Source of the DNA: Nitrospirota bacterium
GTDB taxonomy: Bacteria; Nitrospirota; Thermodesulfovibrionia; Thermodesulfovibrionales; UBA6898
DNA: 64,000 bases
Reading direction: 5' to 3'
Assembly (NCBI GenBank): GCA_021811105.1
Contig: JAJZPM010000003.1
Span: forward strand, 62,001-126,000
Shown here: positions 8,545-16,787 of the stretch, piece by piece
Numbering within the stretch: the first letter of the stretch is position 1
Layout of the letters: each line of letters starts with the position of its first letter
Made by a program: the position numbers and the translations under genes
Notes under the pieces: model-generated
The model's database searches: none
The model's input: the letters and a program-made list of their open reading frames with translations, nothing else
What the model was told of the DNA's origin: nothing

Positions 8545-10185
8545 CTACACCATATTCAGCATCGTCTGCAGAAGTTCATCCGTTATCTGGATCATCTTCG
8601 CACCCGCCTGGAACGAACGCTGGAACTTGATCAAGTTAGTCGCCTCTTCATCGAGTGAGACACCGGATACCGAATCCCGACGGTTTTGAATATCCGCAAG
8701 CAGGTTATTATCGAAGGTGAGGCTGTCGGACGCGGCCCTGCTCATGACGCCGGCTGAGGAAACGATGCCTCTATAGTAATCCATGAACGTTCCACCACCC
8801 AAATCTGCGATTGTGGTCGTCGAGAGGTTTGTCAGTGCAAGGGCCTTGGTCCCGTCACCAGGCAGCGTATTCACCGCAGATGCCGCGGCTATCTTGTTGA
8901 TGTCAGTTATCGCCACGCTAAAATTCTTGACCGCATCGGTCAGCGGACTTTTCACGGCAAAAGTATCGCCGGACTGCACAGTGCCGGCCCCTATATCCGA
9001 TATGGCGACCTGGATTCCATTAAAAATTATCGGACTTCCGGAGACATACGGACCTGTCGCAACAACTTGCCTCGTCCGTGTGTCGGTCACGGAATAATTA
9101 TTGGTCGCGTCAAACGTTATTACATAATCGTCCGGGTTCAGTTGCGAGAGGTTTGAGATCGAAGCCGCGGTGATCTGTGCACCGGCTGAATTGCCTGTCG
9201 TTGAGACTTGGAGAGGATTGAAAAAGTTGTTTCCAGTCGTCTGATCGAGCCCGAACCCGGTTATGTGGACCTGATTTACCTGGCTGATCACAGAGGCCAC
9301 CAACTTCCTGATCTGCGCCAGCGGGCCTGATTCTATTTGGCCCCTTGCTGCGATTGATCCTCCCAATCGCCCTTTACTGATATTGTCCGTGATGTCTATA
9401 TTGTCAAGAAAGAGATTCATATCTCCATTCTGATTCTGCAAGGCTGAAAGAGTATATGCCTTTTCTCCGCTGACGAGGTTCCTCATGCCCATCGTGACAG
9501 TAACCGCCCCGTTATTGTCCTCAAAAGTCGATATGTCCGCAAGGCCTGAGAGTTCGTTCATAAGGGCATCCCGCCGGTCCCTGAGGTCGTTGGCTGTTCC
9601 GGAAGTGCCGCCCGCCTCTTGCCGGATTATTTGTCCGTTTAATGAAGCAATATCGCTGGCGATAGTATTGATGCGGTCCACCGCGCCGCTCATCCCTTCA
9701 TTAATCTGGGAGAGGGCGCCTGTCAATCCGCTCTCCATCTGCTTTGCAACTGTCACTAAGGTATTGCCTTTCTGCAGCAGGGTCATCCTCTCCGGCTGGC
9801 CTTCCGGGTTTTGAGCTACGCCATTCCATGCGTCGAAGTAATCATTCACTGCGGAGGAGATACCCATGCCCTGCACGTCATTAAATACCTGCTCGACCCG
9901 GCTTAATGACTGGTTCAGGGCGTCCGACCTACCCTGATTCTGCTGCTGCCCGATCAACTGGGACTGGATAAAGGTGTCGTAATCCCTCTTTATGCCCGCG
10001 ACAACGACACCGTTGCCCACTTCGAAGCTTCCCGACGAAGCAGGGTTTGCGATATCGAGTATTACCTCCTGCCTGCTATACCCCGGGGTATTTACATTTG
10101 CAATATTGTTGCTGACGGTACTCAGCGCCGTCTGACTGGCATAGATCGCCGTCCGTCCAATGTCGAAAAGTCCGAAGAGCGACAT
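8545..10185 (-). CDS. flgK: Hook-associated protein FlgK (HAP1)
   Basis: 546 residues. The rod/hook family N-terminal motif (MSLFGLFDIGRTAIYASQTA, SNNIANVNTPGYSRQEVIL) and the C-terminal helix (SLDEEATNLIKFQRSFQAGA, MIQITDELLQTMLNMV) are complete. FlgK sits at the distal end of the hook. It lies directly after flgN, its probable chaperone gene, with no gap between stop and start. Confidence 0.96.
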   Translation of the reverse strand: MSLFGLFDIGRTAIYASQTALSTVSNNIANVNTPGYSRQEVILDIANPASSGSFEVGNGVVVAGIKRDYDTFIQSQLIGQQQNQGRSDALNQSLSRVEQVFNDVQGMGISSAVNDYFDAWNGVAQNPEGQPERMTLLQKGNTLVTVAKQMESGLTGALSQINEGMSGAVDRINTIASDIASLNGQIIRQEAGGTSGTANDLRDRRDALMNELSGLADISTFEDNNGAVTVTMGMRNLVSGEKAYTLSALQNQNGDMNLFLDNIDITDNISKGRLGGSIAARGQIESGPLAQIRKLVASVISQVNQVHITGFGLDQTTGNNFFNPLQVSTTGNSAGAQITAASISNLSQLNPDDYVITFDATNNYSVTDTRTRQVVATGPYVSGSPIIFNGIQVAISDIGAGTVQSGDTFAVKSPLTDAVKNFSVAITDINKIAAASAVNTLPGDGTKALALTNLSTTTIADLGGGTFMDYYRGIVSSAGVMSRAASDSLTFDNNLLADIQNRRDSVSGVSLDEEATNLIKFQRSFQAGAKMIQITDELLQTMLNMV

Positions 10186-10626
10186 TTATGTCTCCACGGA
10201 GACGCGCATCCCCTTCCCCGCCCGGCTGCCGTCGCCGGCATCCTCGGAAAAAAAGAGTGCGTTGCTCTTCATGTAGTCAAGCGACCGTTCGATCAGGAGG
10301 CGATTGAAGCTGTTCATCTCCTCAATCGCCTGGACGAGAGAGATGAGTTTGGAACGAATGCCGAGTAGCGACGTGTCGCCTGTGACGGCCGACAGCCCCT
10401 TCAGCGTGGCGTCGCCGCCCGTCCAGTCGGCCGCGAGCCTCTGTCTTTCTTCTTCCAGGAGCCGCAATTTCATGACGATCGTGTCTTTCTCGGTCGACAG
10501 GTTCTCGATCGTATATGCATCGACCTCCAGCAGGCATAATCGCTCCCGCTGCAGGAGGTCGAGAAGTGCCCGGCAACAGACGACCTGCTCGTTCAGGATC
10601 ATCTTGAGCGGGTCCAGGGACTTCAT
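10186..10626 (-). CDS. flgN: FlgN-type export chaperone
   Basis: 146 residues, almost entirely helical (LNEQVVCCRALLDLLQRERL, IVMKLRLLEEERQRLAADW, MNSFNRLLIERSLDYMKSNA). The size and position between flgM and flgK are typical of FlgN, which keeps FlgK and FlgL unfolded for secretion. Its start overlaps the end of flgM by 4 bases. The sequence similarity I can see is to the general FlgN fold; position is a large part of the call. Confidence 0.88.
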   Translation of the reverse strand: MKSLDPLKMILNEQVVCCRALLDLLQRERLCLLEVDAYTIENLSTEKDTIVMKLRLLEEERQRLAADWTGGDATLKGLSAVTGDTSLLGIRSKLISLVQAIEEMNSFNRLLIERSLDYMKSNALFFSEDAGDGSRAGKGMRVSVET

Positions 10627-10916
10627 ACGATCTCGTCGATCATCTTTCCGGCGATCTTCCCGGGGTCGACCCGGTAGGTGCCGTTTGCCAGCGATTTCGC
10701 GACCGCCTCCACCTTGTCGGTCCGCACATCGGGCATGCCGGATATGATTCCCTTGAGTTCGGCGATCTCTGCCGCCTTGCCCGAGACTTCCACCCTGTCG
10801 GCGACGCCGACGCGGTCCGCAGCGCCTTTCTGGGACACTGAATCGCCTTTAGCACCCTTCGGTGCCTTTACGTACACATCCTTGCTGTCAGGGGGCTTAT
10901 TTCCAGAAATCTTCAT
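10623..10916 (-). CDS. flgM: Anti-sigma-28 factor FlgM
   Basis: 97 residues: an unstructured, charged N-terminal half (KGAKGDSVSQKGAADRVGVA) and the FlgM helical C-terminus (EIAELKGIISGMPDVRTDKV, AVAKSLANGTYRVDPGKIAG, KMIDEIV). FlgM binds FliA until it is exported through the finished hook. The start has GAGGAGAAGGT just upstream and overlaps flgJ by 4 bases. A near-perfect FliA promoter lies inside the end of flgJ, so FliA probably raises flgM itself, as in enteric bacteria. Confidence 0.95.
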   Translation of the reverse strand: MKISGNKPPDSKDVYVKAPKGAKGDSVSQKGAADRVGVADRVEVSGKAAEIAELKGIISGMPDVRTDKVEAVAKSLANGTYRVDPGKIAGKMIDEIV

Positions 10917-11791
10917 ACCTTCTCCTCTTTCGGCCGATTGTGAATACCCTTTACAGTCTTATCGGCCGCTTTCCAGATTTCTTTAGTCCCGCCCGGTGCC
11001 AGGAACCCCTCAGGGTCTACTGCCCTGCCGTGGTCCCTGACTTCGACATGGACATGCGGGCCTGTCGATAGCCCGGTGCTGCCGACCCTGGCAATCACCG
11101 TATTCTCATCGACCTCATCCCCAGCCTTCACGAGGTTCACCATATTGTGCCCGTATTTGCTCACATAACCGTTCCCGTGGTCCACGATCACCACATTGCC
11201 GTAGCCGTGCTGTTCGCCGCTGAATATTACCCTGCCCGGTGCAAGCGGGTGGATTGCAGTACCCGCCGAAGCTGCGATGTCAACCCCACGGTGAAATCTC
11301 ATGTCTCCAAAAAAGGGATGCCTGCGAATGCCGAACGGGGAACTGATGGTCCCCTTCAGCGGAAGGGGAATTCCGCTCTTGTCGTCACTTGTCTCCTCCC
11401 CGGCGCGCGAAGGCGCGGGTGACGACTCACGGCCCCTCGCGTCATGCAGGCCGGGGCTTTCCGCAGGTTTTGCAACAGGAGCCTTTTCGGCCTCCCCGTG
11501 CGGACGCGTGAGGGTCCTGAGGATATATTCCTGGAGCCCGAACCCCCTGTTCGCAAGGGCACGGGCAACTTCCATATCGAAGAGGCTTTGATACGCTCCG
11601 CTGCCGAAATCTTCCTTCTTCTCCGTCATTGCAGCCTCCCTCATCGCCTTGAGCATCTCATACGCAAAAAGCGCCTCCATCTCCTTCGCGACCGCCTTCA
11701 TCGCCTCGGGACCGCTTTTCCCGCGCAGCGACTCGATACTCGTCTGATACTGTCCGGACAGCGCACCCGTCGTTTCCTGCGGGGTCTTCAT
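10913..11791 (-). CDS. flgJ: FlgJ-like rod-binding protein with M23 (LytM) peptidase domain
   Basis: 292 residues. Residues about 28-95 match the FlgJ N-terminal rod-assembly domain (AVAKEMEALFAYEMLKAMRE, AYQSLFDMEVARALANRGFG). After a proline/charged linker comes a metallopeptidase M23 domain (ISSPFGIRRHPFFGDMRFHR, GVDIA with zinc-binding His and Asp, and HVHVEV). Enteric FlgJ instead carries a glucosaminidase domain, so here the wall-cutting activity for rod passage is probably an endopeptidase. No N-terminal signal peptide, fitting export through the flagellar apparatus. The flgI stop and this start share one base. Confidence 0.93.
   Translation of the reverse strand: MKTPQETTGALSGQYQTSIESLRGKSGPEAMKAVAKEMEALFAYEMLKAMREAAMTEKKEDFGSGAYQSLFDMEVARALANRGFGLQEYILRTLTRPHGEAEKAPVAKPAESPGLHDARGRESSPAPSRAGEETSDDKSGIPLPLKGTISSPFGIRRHPFFGDMRFHRGVDIAASAGTAIHPLAPGRVIFSGEQHGYGNVVIVDHGNGYVSKYGHNMVNLVKAGDEVDENTVIARVGSTGLSTGPHVHVEVRDHGRAVDPEGFLAPGGTKEIWKAADKTVKGIHNRPKEEKV
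10959..10985 (-). promoter_or_regulatory. FliA (sigma-28) promoter of flgM-flgN-flgK-flgL
   Basis: On the minus strand TAAA (10985-10982), exactly 15 bases, then GCCGATAA (10966-10959): a full match to the FliA consensus. It lies in the last codons of flgJ, and transcription would start near 10952, giving a leader of about 36 bases before flgM with a good ribosome binding site. Confidence 0.8.
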
Positions 11792-12969
11792 CAGATGATC
11801 TCCAGTTCGGCGTGAAGCGCTCCGGAAGCCTTCAGTGCCTGCAGGATGGAGATAAGGTCCCGCGGCGTCACGCCAAGGGCGTTCAATGCCCTTACGATCT
11901 CGCCGAGGGTCGCTCCCTTGACCTCGACCAGCGAAGCCTTCTCCTCTTTCACGCTCACGTCTTTCTTGGGGACCACCACGGTCTGCGAGCTTTCCGGGCC
12001 GAAAGGAGGGGGCTGGGATACCTGGTACTCCGTCTTTATCTCTATCGTAAGGTTGCCGTGGGCGATTGCGACAGGCGCTATCCTGACCTTGTCTCCTATC
12101 ACCACCGTGCCGGTCCTCTCGTTGATGACGATCTTTGCGGGTTCATCGACGGAGACATCGATGTTCTCCACAATCGTGAGAAATTCGACCATCCTGCCTC
12201 TGTATTCGTCGGGAACCTTCAGCAGTATCGAAGAGGGGTCCAGCGGCGCGGCATAGCCGGAATGCAGCGTTTCATTTATCTTTCCCGAGACCTCATTGGT
12301 CGTAGTGAAATCCGCATTACGCATGAAGAGCCTTATCGTCCCGCCTTCGCCCAGTGTGTAGGGGATGTCCTTTTCGACAATCGCCCCGTCCGGGACTTTC
12401 CCTGCCGTTGCGTGGTTCTTCAGGACCGTTGTCCCGCCGCCCCCGCCGGCAAATCCTCCTATCGAGACGGGCCCTTGCGCAACGGCGTAGACCTTCCCGT
12501 CCGGACCCTTGAGAGGGGTGAGGAGAAGCGTCCCGCCCTGAAGGCTTTTTGCATCGCCGACCGTGGAAACCAGGACATCTATCTTTGCGCCGGGCTTCGA
12601 AAAGGGCGTCAGCGTGGCGGTGACCATGACCGCTGCAGTGTTCTTGGAATTGGCCTTTATGTCGTTGGGATTGACCGTAAGCCCCATCCTCTGGAGCATG
12701 TTCGCGATAGACTGCATCGTGGCAAGCCCTTTGTCGCCCGTACCGTCCAGCCCGACGACAAGCCCGTATCCTATGATCCGGTTGTCCCTGACCCCTTCGA
12801 AATCGGCGATGTCCTTTATCCGCTCTGCGCTCACGACGGCCAATAGTAAAACGTGAAAGGTGAAGAGCAAAACGACAGCGAATAGCAGAGAGCGGAGAGT
12901 AACGGCTGAAAAATTTTCCCCGCCTTCCTCTATCATTTTCTTCACTGACGGTGTCATCCTTTTTATCAT
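11791..12969 (-). CDS. flgI: Flagellar P-ring protein FlgI
   Basis: 392 residues from ATG 12969. After an unusual 25-residue lead-in comes a signal peptide (LLFAVVLLFTFHVLLLAVVS, then AERIKDIADFEGVRDNRIIG). The mature part is a complete FlgI (GYGLVVGLDGTGDKGLATMQ, INERTGTVVIGDKVRIAPVA, GATLGEIVRALNALGVTPRD). It forms the periplasmic ring around the rod, which indicates a Gram-negative envelope. The start is uncertain: in-frame ATG codons lie at residues 1, 5 and 12 and none has a clearly better ribosome binding site. Confidence 0.96.
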   Translation of the reverse strand: MIKRMTPSVKKMIEEGGENFSAVTLRSLLFAVVLLFTFHVLLLAVVSAERIKDIADFEGVRDNRIIGYGLVVGLDGTGDKGLATMQSIANMLQRMGLTVNPNDIKANSKNTAAVMVTATLTPFSKPGAKIDVLVSTVGDAKSLQGGTLLLTPLKGPDGKVYAVAQGPVSIGGFAGGGGGTTVLKNHATAGKVPDGAIVEKDIPYTLGEGGTIRLFMRNADFTTTNEVSGKINETLHSGYAAPLDPSSILLKVPDEYRGRMVEFLTIVENIDVSVDEPAKIVINERTGTVVIGDKVRIAPVAIAHGNLTIEIKTEYQVSQPPPFGPESSQTVVVPKKDVSVKEEKASLVEVKGATLGEIVRALNALGVTPRDLISILQALKASGALHAELEII

Positions 12970-12981
12970 CCCTGTATTTCC

Positions 12982-13003
12982 CTGTTCACCATTTACTGTT
13001 CAC
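12982..13003. repeat. Short direct repeat CTGTTCAC in the flgH-flgI spacer
   Basis: CTGTTCAC occurs at 12982-12989 and 12996-13003 in a 39-base spacer. Similar TTCACC/TTTAC words occur in the DNA encoding the FlgI signal peptide (about 12845-12865). It looks like low-complexity sequence rather than a protein-binding site. Confidence 0.4.
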
Positions 13004-13008
13004 TGCCT

Positions 13009-13710
13009 CTAAAACGGCCAGGTCTTGTCCAGTAACCTCACGAGCCATCCCGGCCCCTGCTTGTCCTGGACGACCCCGTCACCCACAAAGTAGACCTCGG
13101 CATCGGCGATGCGGCTGCTCAGGACCGTATTGTCGTTCGCAATGTCGGCAGGTCTGATCATACCGCGCAGGATGAGGATCTGCTTTTCCCTGTTGATCGT
13201 TATGTCCTTTCTCGACTCGATAACCAGATTGCCGTTCGGCATCACTTCGACGATCTTAGCGGTTATCGTCCCGACGAGATTTCCCGCCCTGGTGGTCTGT
13301 CCGGACCCTTTATAGTCGTCCTTCATGGAACCGTTAAACTTGGGAGAAAAGGCCTTTCCCTTGCCGAAGAAATCGACGCCGGTAATAACGGGAGGCACAC
13401 CGAATACAGTATCGACGCTTGCGCCCAGGCTCGAATTCTTGCTGGTGGTCGTGTCGGCTGTGCCGGAGCCGGTGATGTTCTCGACGACGTTTATCGTAAC
13501 GAGGTCGTTCAGCCTCCTCGCCTTGACATCCTCGTAAAGGCTCGCCCCATCGCTCCAGAGAGAATTCACCGGCGCCTGCTGGCCGTGCTCTTCATGGTAT
13601 ACATACTTGGGAGGGTTCGGAGGAAGCTGCGGCGTCGTAGCGCACGCAGCAAAAAGAACGCTGCATGCCAGGGAGTAAAGCGTCCGCTTCGTCACACCCG
13701 GGGTCTCCAT
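13009..13710 (-). CDS. flgH: Flagellar L-ring lipoprotein FlgH
   Basis: 233 residues. The N-terminus ends in a lipobox (SVLFAAC), so the mature protein is an outer-membrane lipoprotein. The FlgH core follows (NSLWSDGASLYEDVKARRLN, DLVTINVVENITGSGTADT, NGNLVIESRKDITINREKQI, LRGMIRPADIANDNTVLSS). Presence of FlgH shows that the cell has an outer membrane. It starts directly after the flgA stop. Confidence 0.97.
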   Translation of the reverse strand: METPGVTKRTLYSLACSVLFAACATTPQLPPNPPKYVYHEEHGQQAPVNSLWSDGASLYEDVKARRLNDLVTINVVENITGSGTADTTTSKNSSLGASVDTVFGVPPVITGVDFFGKGKAFSPKFNGSMKDDYKGSGQTTRAGNLVGTITAKIVEVMPNGNLVIESRKDITINREKQILILRGMIRPADIANDNTVLSSRIADAEVYFVGDGVVQDKQGPGWLVRLLDKTWPF

Positions 13711-14475
13711 TCAGAACTCCACCCTTATCGTATTTTCGTCGACGAGCAGGCCTGTCACCGTCTTTTTCGATGTCTGATTGAAGGCCTTCGCGTATCTGCC
13801 GACATAGCCGTTTTCTTTCATCTCGCCGAAGGTGGTGATGCTGAACCCCTTCGACTCCGCGACGATCATGACCCTCTGTCCTTTCTTTACCTCCGGTTTT
13901 TCGGCAACCATGTTTTCGACCACCGGCATATTCGCGATGATCGAACGAGTCAGCACCTTGCCTGAGGCCTTTCCTATCTCCCTGACCGCCCCTTTAGGGA
14001 TGCGGCCGACTTCGACGGCGGTCATATAAAGGTCCCCTTCCCGAAGATAATGTCCCTTTCTGAAGCTGTTCCCGCTCGCTACAATCCTGTCGAATGCCTT
14101 TACCTGCGCAGTCGCGACAATACGGGACCCGTTCTTATACTCGAGCACAAAGAGCGCCCTGCCCGGAAGCCGCTTTTCCACCAGTATCTGTTGCGGAACG
14201 CCCGACGGCGGGTCACTGCTGAGTTTCAGGTCGCTCAGGTCTACCTCGTCCCATGGGTAATTGCTCTTGATATAATCCTTAAGCACCCCGCCGATATTCT
14301 CTGAACCGGCAGAGGCGCTACATAACGGATAGTGAAAAGCAAAGAGAGACACAGCAATAAAAAAAAAGCCCTGCAGCTTCAATAAATCCGACCCAAATAG
14401 AGTACGGCATGGTGAAAAACGGCCATAGTCGAGGCTCCGCAGCCGGCTCGCAGCCACCTTAAATACCTTTTTCAT
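13711..14475 (-). CDS. flgA: P-ring assembly chaperone FlgA
   Basis: 254 residues; SAF-domain FlgA C-terminal half (VGRIPKGAVREIGKASGKVL, MVAEKPEVKKGQRVMIVAES, GRYAKAFNQTSKKTVTGLLV). The N-terminus is long: 35 residues precede the hydrophobic segment (LQGFFFIAVSLFAFHYPLCS). ATG 14475 has AAGGTG nearby, so this start is kept, but a start nearer the signal peptide is possible. FlgA helps FlgI assemble in the periplasm. First gene of flgA-H-I-J-M-N-K-L. Confidence 0.93.
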   Translation of the reverse strand: MKKVFKVAASRLRSLDYGRFSPCRTLFGSDLLKLQGFFFIAVSLFAFHYPLCSASAGSENIGGVLKDYIKSNYPWDEVDLSDLKLSSDPPSGVPQQILVEKRLPGRALFVLEYKNGSRIVATAQVKAFDRIVASGNSFRKGHYLREGDLYMTAVEVGRIPKGAVREIGKASGKVLTRSIIANMPVVENMVAEKPEVKKGQRVMIVAESKGFSITTFGEMKENGYVGRYAKAFNQTSKKTVTGLLVDENTIRVEF

Positions 14476-14519
14476 AACTACACCTTAGGTTATGTCTGCG
14501 TTTACGTGAATCACAATTA

Positions 14520-14537
14520 TTGCCGCCTGCCCGCCAA
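14520..14537 (-). promoter_or_regulatory. Weak sigma-54-like promoter upstream of flgA
   Basis: On the minus strand TTGGCGGGCAGGCGGCAA has the GG-N10-GC spacing of sigma-54 promoters, but the -12 word is CGGCA instead of TTGCA. Transcription would start near 14510, 35 bases before flgA. Support is mainly spacing and position. Confidence 0.35.
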
Positions 14538-14608
14538 TCTGTTTGGAGGGATTCTATGGCGTTTTTCATCATGTCGCACTCTATCCTTTTTTCAACGATA
14601 TTTTCTCA

Positions 14609-15397
14609 TTATCTCTTCATATTGTTCGTCGTCTGGAGCATCTCATCGCTCGCCTGGACCGTCTTCGAGGTGATCTCATAGGCCCTCTGGGTCACGATCA
14701 TGTTCACCATTTCTTCAACGACGTTCACGTTGCTCATTTCGACATACCCCTGCTCAATGGTCCCCAACCCGTCGACACCAGGGGTGCCGGTCGTGGCGTC
14801 TCCGGATGACGCGGTGGGGAGGTAGAGGTTTTTGCCGAGTGCCTGGAGGCCGCCGGGGTTCATAAACTTCGCGATCTCTATCTGGCCTATCTCTGCGGGC
14901 GTGGTGCTTCCGGCCTGGAGCACCGTCACTTTTCCGTCAGAGCCGATGGTGGTAGTCAGGGCGTTCGCAGGGATCGTAATCGCCGGCTCCATGGGATAGC
15001 CGTCGGAGTTCACGATACGTCCGTCGCTGTCCATCTTAAAGGCCCCGGCCCGGGAATAAGCCACGGTCCCATCAGGCATCAGCACCTGAAAAAACCCGTC
15101 GCCTTCGATCACGAGGTCGAGGGGGTTACCGGTCTGCACAAAGTCTCCCTGCTGGAATATCTTCTGGACCGCGACCGGCTTTGTCCCGAGTCCCACCTGG
15201 ATGCCTGAGGGTATCTGGGCCCCTTCCGCGGACGTGGCCCCTGGCTGTTTCAGGCTCTGGTAAAGCAGTTCCTGAAAATCGGCCCTGCTCTTTTTGTAGC
15301 CGACGGTATTGACGTTCGCCAGGTTGTTGGCGATGACATCCATATTCAGCTTCTGCGCCTCCATCCCGGTTGCAGCCGTAAACAATGACCGTATCAT
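14609..15397 (-). CDS. flgG: Distal rod protein FlgG
   Basis: 262 residues with the complete FlgG pattern: [40 protein letters not shown], the ILDATH-free middle, and the C-terminal [20 protein letters not shown] and [20 protein letters not shown]. It forms the distal rod crossing the periplasm. AGGAGG precedes the ATG. It follows flgF by 13 bases as a two-gene unit; 133 bases separate it from flgA. Confidence 0.96.
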   Translation of the reverse strand: MIRSLFTAATGMEAQKLNMDVIANNLANVNTVGYKKSRADFQELLYQSLKQPGATSAEGAQIPSGIQVGLGTKPVAVQKIFQQGDFVQTGNPLDLVIEGDGFFQVLMPDGTVAYSRAGAFKMDSDGRIVNSDGYPMEPAITIPANALTTTIGSDGKVTVLQAGSTTPAEIGQIEIAKFMNPGGLQALGKNLYLPTASSGDATTGTPGVDGLGTIEQGYVEMSNVNVVEEMVNMIVTQRAYEITSKTVQASDEMLQTTNNMKR

Positions 15398-15410
15398 TTT
15401 TTCCTCCTCA

Positions 15411-16118
15411 TTATATTTTGGCCAAGTCGTTGGTCACTTTGCCCATGCTATCGTCAAAGGCGTGGACCGCCTTTTCAAACGTCTCATATTCCCTGAGAGC
15501 GGTAATCATCCCGACCATTTCTCCGATCACATCGACATTGGATGCCTCGAGATACCCCTGTTTGACGCCGGCCTTGGATGGCGTCCCCGCGTCGGTGGTA
15601 ACGAAGTATTCTCCGGCCCTCGACAGGGACCCGGGGTCCTTGAAGTCCACGACCTTGATCTTGTCGACCTGCACTCCGTCGACCGATATCCCTCCGTCCG
15701 TGCCGATCTCGACCTTGCCTTGCGGAAGTTGAATAGGGCCTGACGAACCGAGGACTTTTCGGCCTGTCTGCGTCACGAGATAGCGGTCCGGGCTGAGGGT
15801 GAGATCGCCTCTTCTGGTATACTGTCCGCCTTCGAGGCTCAGGAATCCCGGACCGTCGAGCGCAACGTCAAGCGGGTTCCCGGTGCGGATAAGGTTCCCC
15901 GAAGAAAGATCGGTCACCGACCCGGATAATGTGCTCATCGTCCTGCCGTCGGAGAACTCCGGGCCGCCGTTTAACTGCGACAGCAGAAAATCGCTGAACG
16001 AGATCTTTTCCTTCTTGTAGCCGAGGGTCTGGGCGTTCGCGAGGTTATGCGATATAACATCCATCTGCGACTGATTGGTGACGGCTCCCGACAACGCGAT
16101 GTAAATTCCTTTGTACAT
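15411..16118 (-). CDS. flgF: Proximal rod protein FlgF
   Basis: 235 residues, rod/hook family: [40 protein letters not shown] at the N-terminus; [20 protein letters not shown] near the C-terminus. Shorter than FlgG and located just upstream of it, hence FlgF. The ATG has only a weak ribosome binding site (GAAAGTG), and a consensus-like sigma-54 promoter ends so close that transcription would begin 2 bases before the ATG (see findings). Confidence 0.92.
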   Translation of the reverse strand: MYKGIYIALSGAVTNQSQMDVISHNLANAQTLGYKKEKISFSDFLLSQLNGGPEFSDGRTMSTLSGSVTDLSSGNLIRTGNPLDVALDGPGFLSLEGGQYTRRGDLTLSPDRYLVTQTGRKVLGSSGPIQLPQGKVEIGTDGGISVDGVQVDKIKVVDFKDPGSLSRAGEYFVTTDAGTPSKAGVKQGYLEASNVDVIGEMVGMITALREYETFEKAVHAFDDSMGKVTNDLAKI

Positions 16119-16130
16119 GCACTTTCAATT

Positions 16131-16146
16131 TGCAATTGCTATGCCA
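16131..16146 (-). promoter_or_regulatory. Sigma-54 promoter of flgF-flgG
   Basis: Minus-strand TGGCATAGCAATTGCA: TGGCA at -24, TTGCA at -12, GG-N10-GC spacing exact. The predicted start site is about 16120, 2 bases before the flgF ATG, implying a nearly leaderless mRNA. Confidence 0.5.
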
Positions 16147-16248
16147 GCCCGCAGTTGGGACCGAAAGTCCGCTGCAGGGGGATTATTCGGGGAAAAAATC
16201 AATGAAAGATGGGAAATAATTGCCGGGAAGGGGAAACTCTTCCCCCTG

Positions 16249-16605
16249 CTATCCGCCGAGATGCAGAATAAGCTCGATCTCTCCCCTGGAGATGTCAAGA
16301 ATATCGGCGATATCGTCAATTTTCAGTCCCTTTTCTGCGAGGACAAGGACCTTGCGCCGCCGGGATTCCTGGACGAACTCGGGCCCCGAGCAGAGTTCGC
16401 CCGCGCAGGCGATGAGCCGTTCGAGCGCCTCCCTCTTATGGTCGATCCTCTTCTCCGCTGCCAGAAGCAGGGCCATCTGTTTTTCAATCCTTTCGATAAA
16501 CGCCTGAGCAGCGGCCTCGATTTCGGCCTTTTCCTGCAGGAGCAACTCGCGAAGGTCGACCGGGGCTTTCTCCTTTTTCATTTTCTTCAGCATCCGCTTC
16601 AGCAT
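16249..16605 (-). CDS. DUF2802-type protein, coiled coil plus helix-turn-helix end
   Basis: 118 residues. A basic start and a long coiled coil (LRELLLQEKAEIEAAAQAFI, ERIEKQMALLLAAEKRIDHK) are followed by a C-terminal helix-turn-helix-like element (VLVLAEKGLKIDDIADILDI, SRGEIELILHL). This matches the DUF2802 pattern found in motility operons of many Proteobacteria and relatives. No function is established. It is 7 bases after the small basic gene and probably in the HDOD operon. Confidence 0.75.
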   Translation of the reverse strand: MLKRMLKKMKKEKAPVDLRELLLQEKAEIEAAAQAFIERIEKQMALLLAAEKRIDHKREALERLIACAGELCSGPEFVQESRRRKVLVLAEKGLKIDDIADILDISRGEIELILHLGG

Positions 16606-16612
16606 AGCATTA

Positions 16613-16765
16613 TCAGACCCTTATATCCACGGTCCCCTTCGGTTTTCGCTTTTCGTCCCTGGGACGCTTCTTGGCAGGCCGGTCCTCCGTCCGGACGGGG
16701 AACTCCCTGACTTTATTCACCGCAGCGGGCACTCTCAAAATACTTTTCAGTCCGTCCAAAGCCAT
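16613..16765 (-). CDS. Small basic protein of 50 residues
   Basis: ATG 16765 has GGGAG seven bases upstream; the frame also runs to 16852 inside the HDOD gene but without support. The product (MALDGLKSILRVPAAVNKVR, ending KRKPKGTVDIRV) is highly basic in the second half. Conserved context between HDOD and DUF2802 genes supports it being real. Function unknown. Confidence 0.6.
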   Translation of the reverse strand: MALDGLKSILRVPAAVNKVREFPVRTEDRPAKKRPRDEKRKPKGTVDIRV

Positions 16766-16787
16766 GCAAGACTCCCGGCGTCCGTCC

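Noticed and set aside
11812-12846. Plus-strand frame of 344 codons opposite flgI
   Set aside because: Complement of a clear flgI gene, with implausible composition.
16225-16248. GGGGAA/TTCCCC hairpin after the DUF2802 gene
   Set aside because: Short stem and no T-run; not enough to call a terminator.
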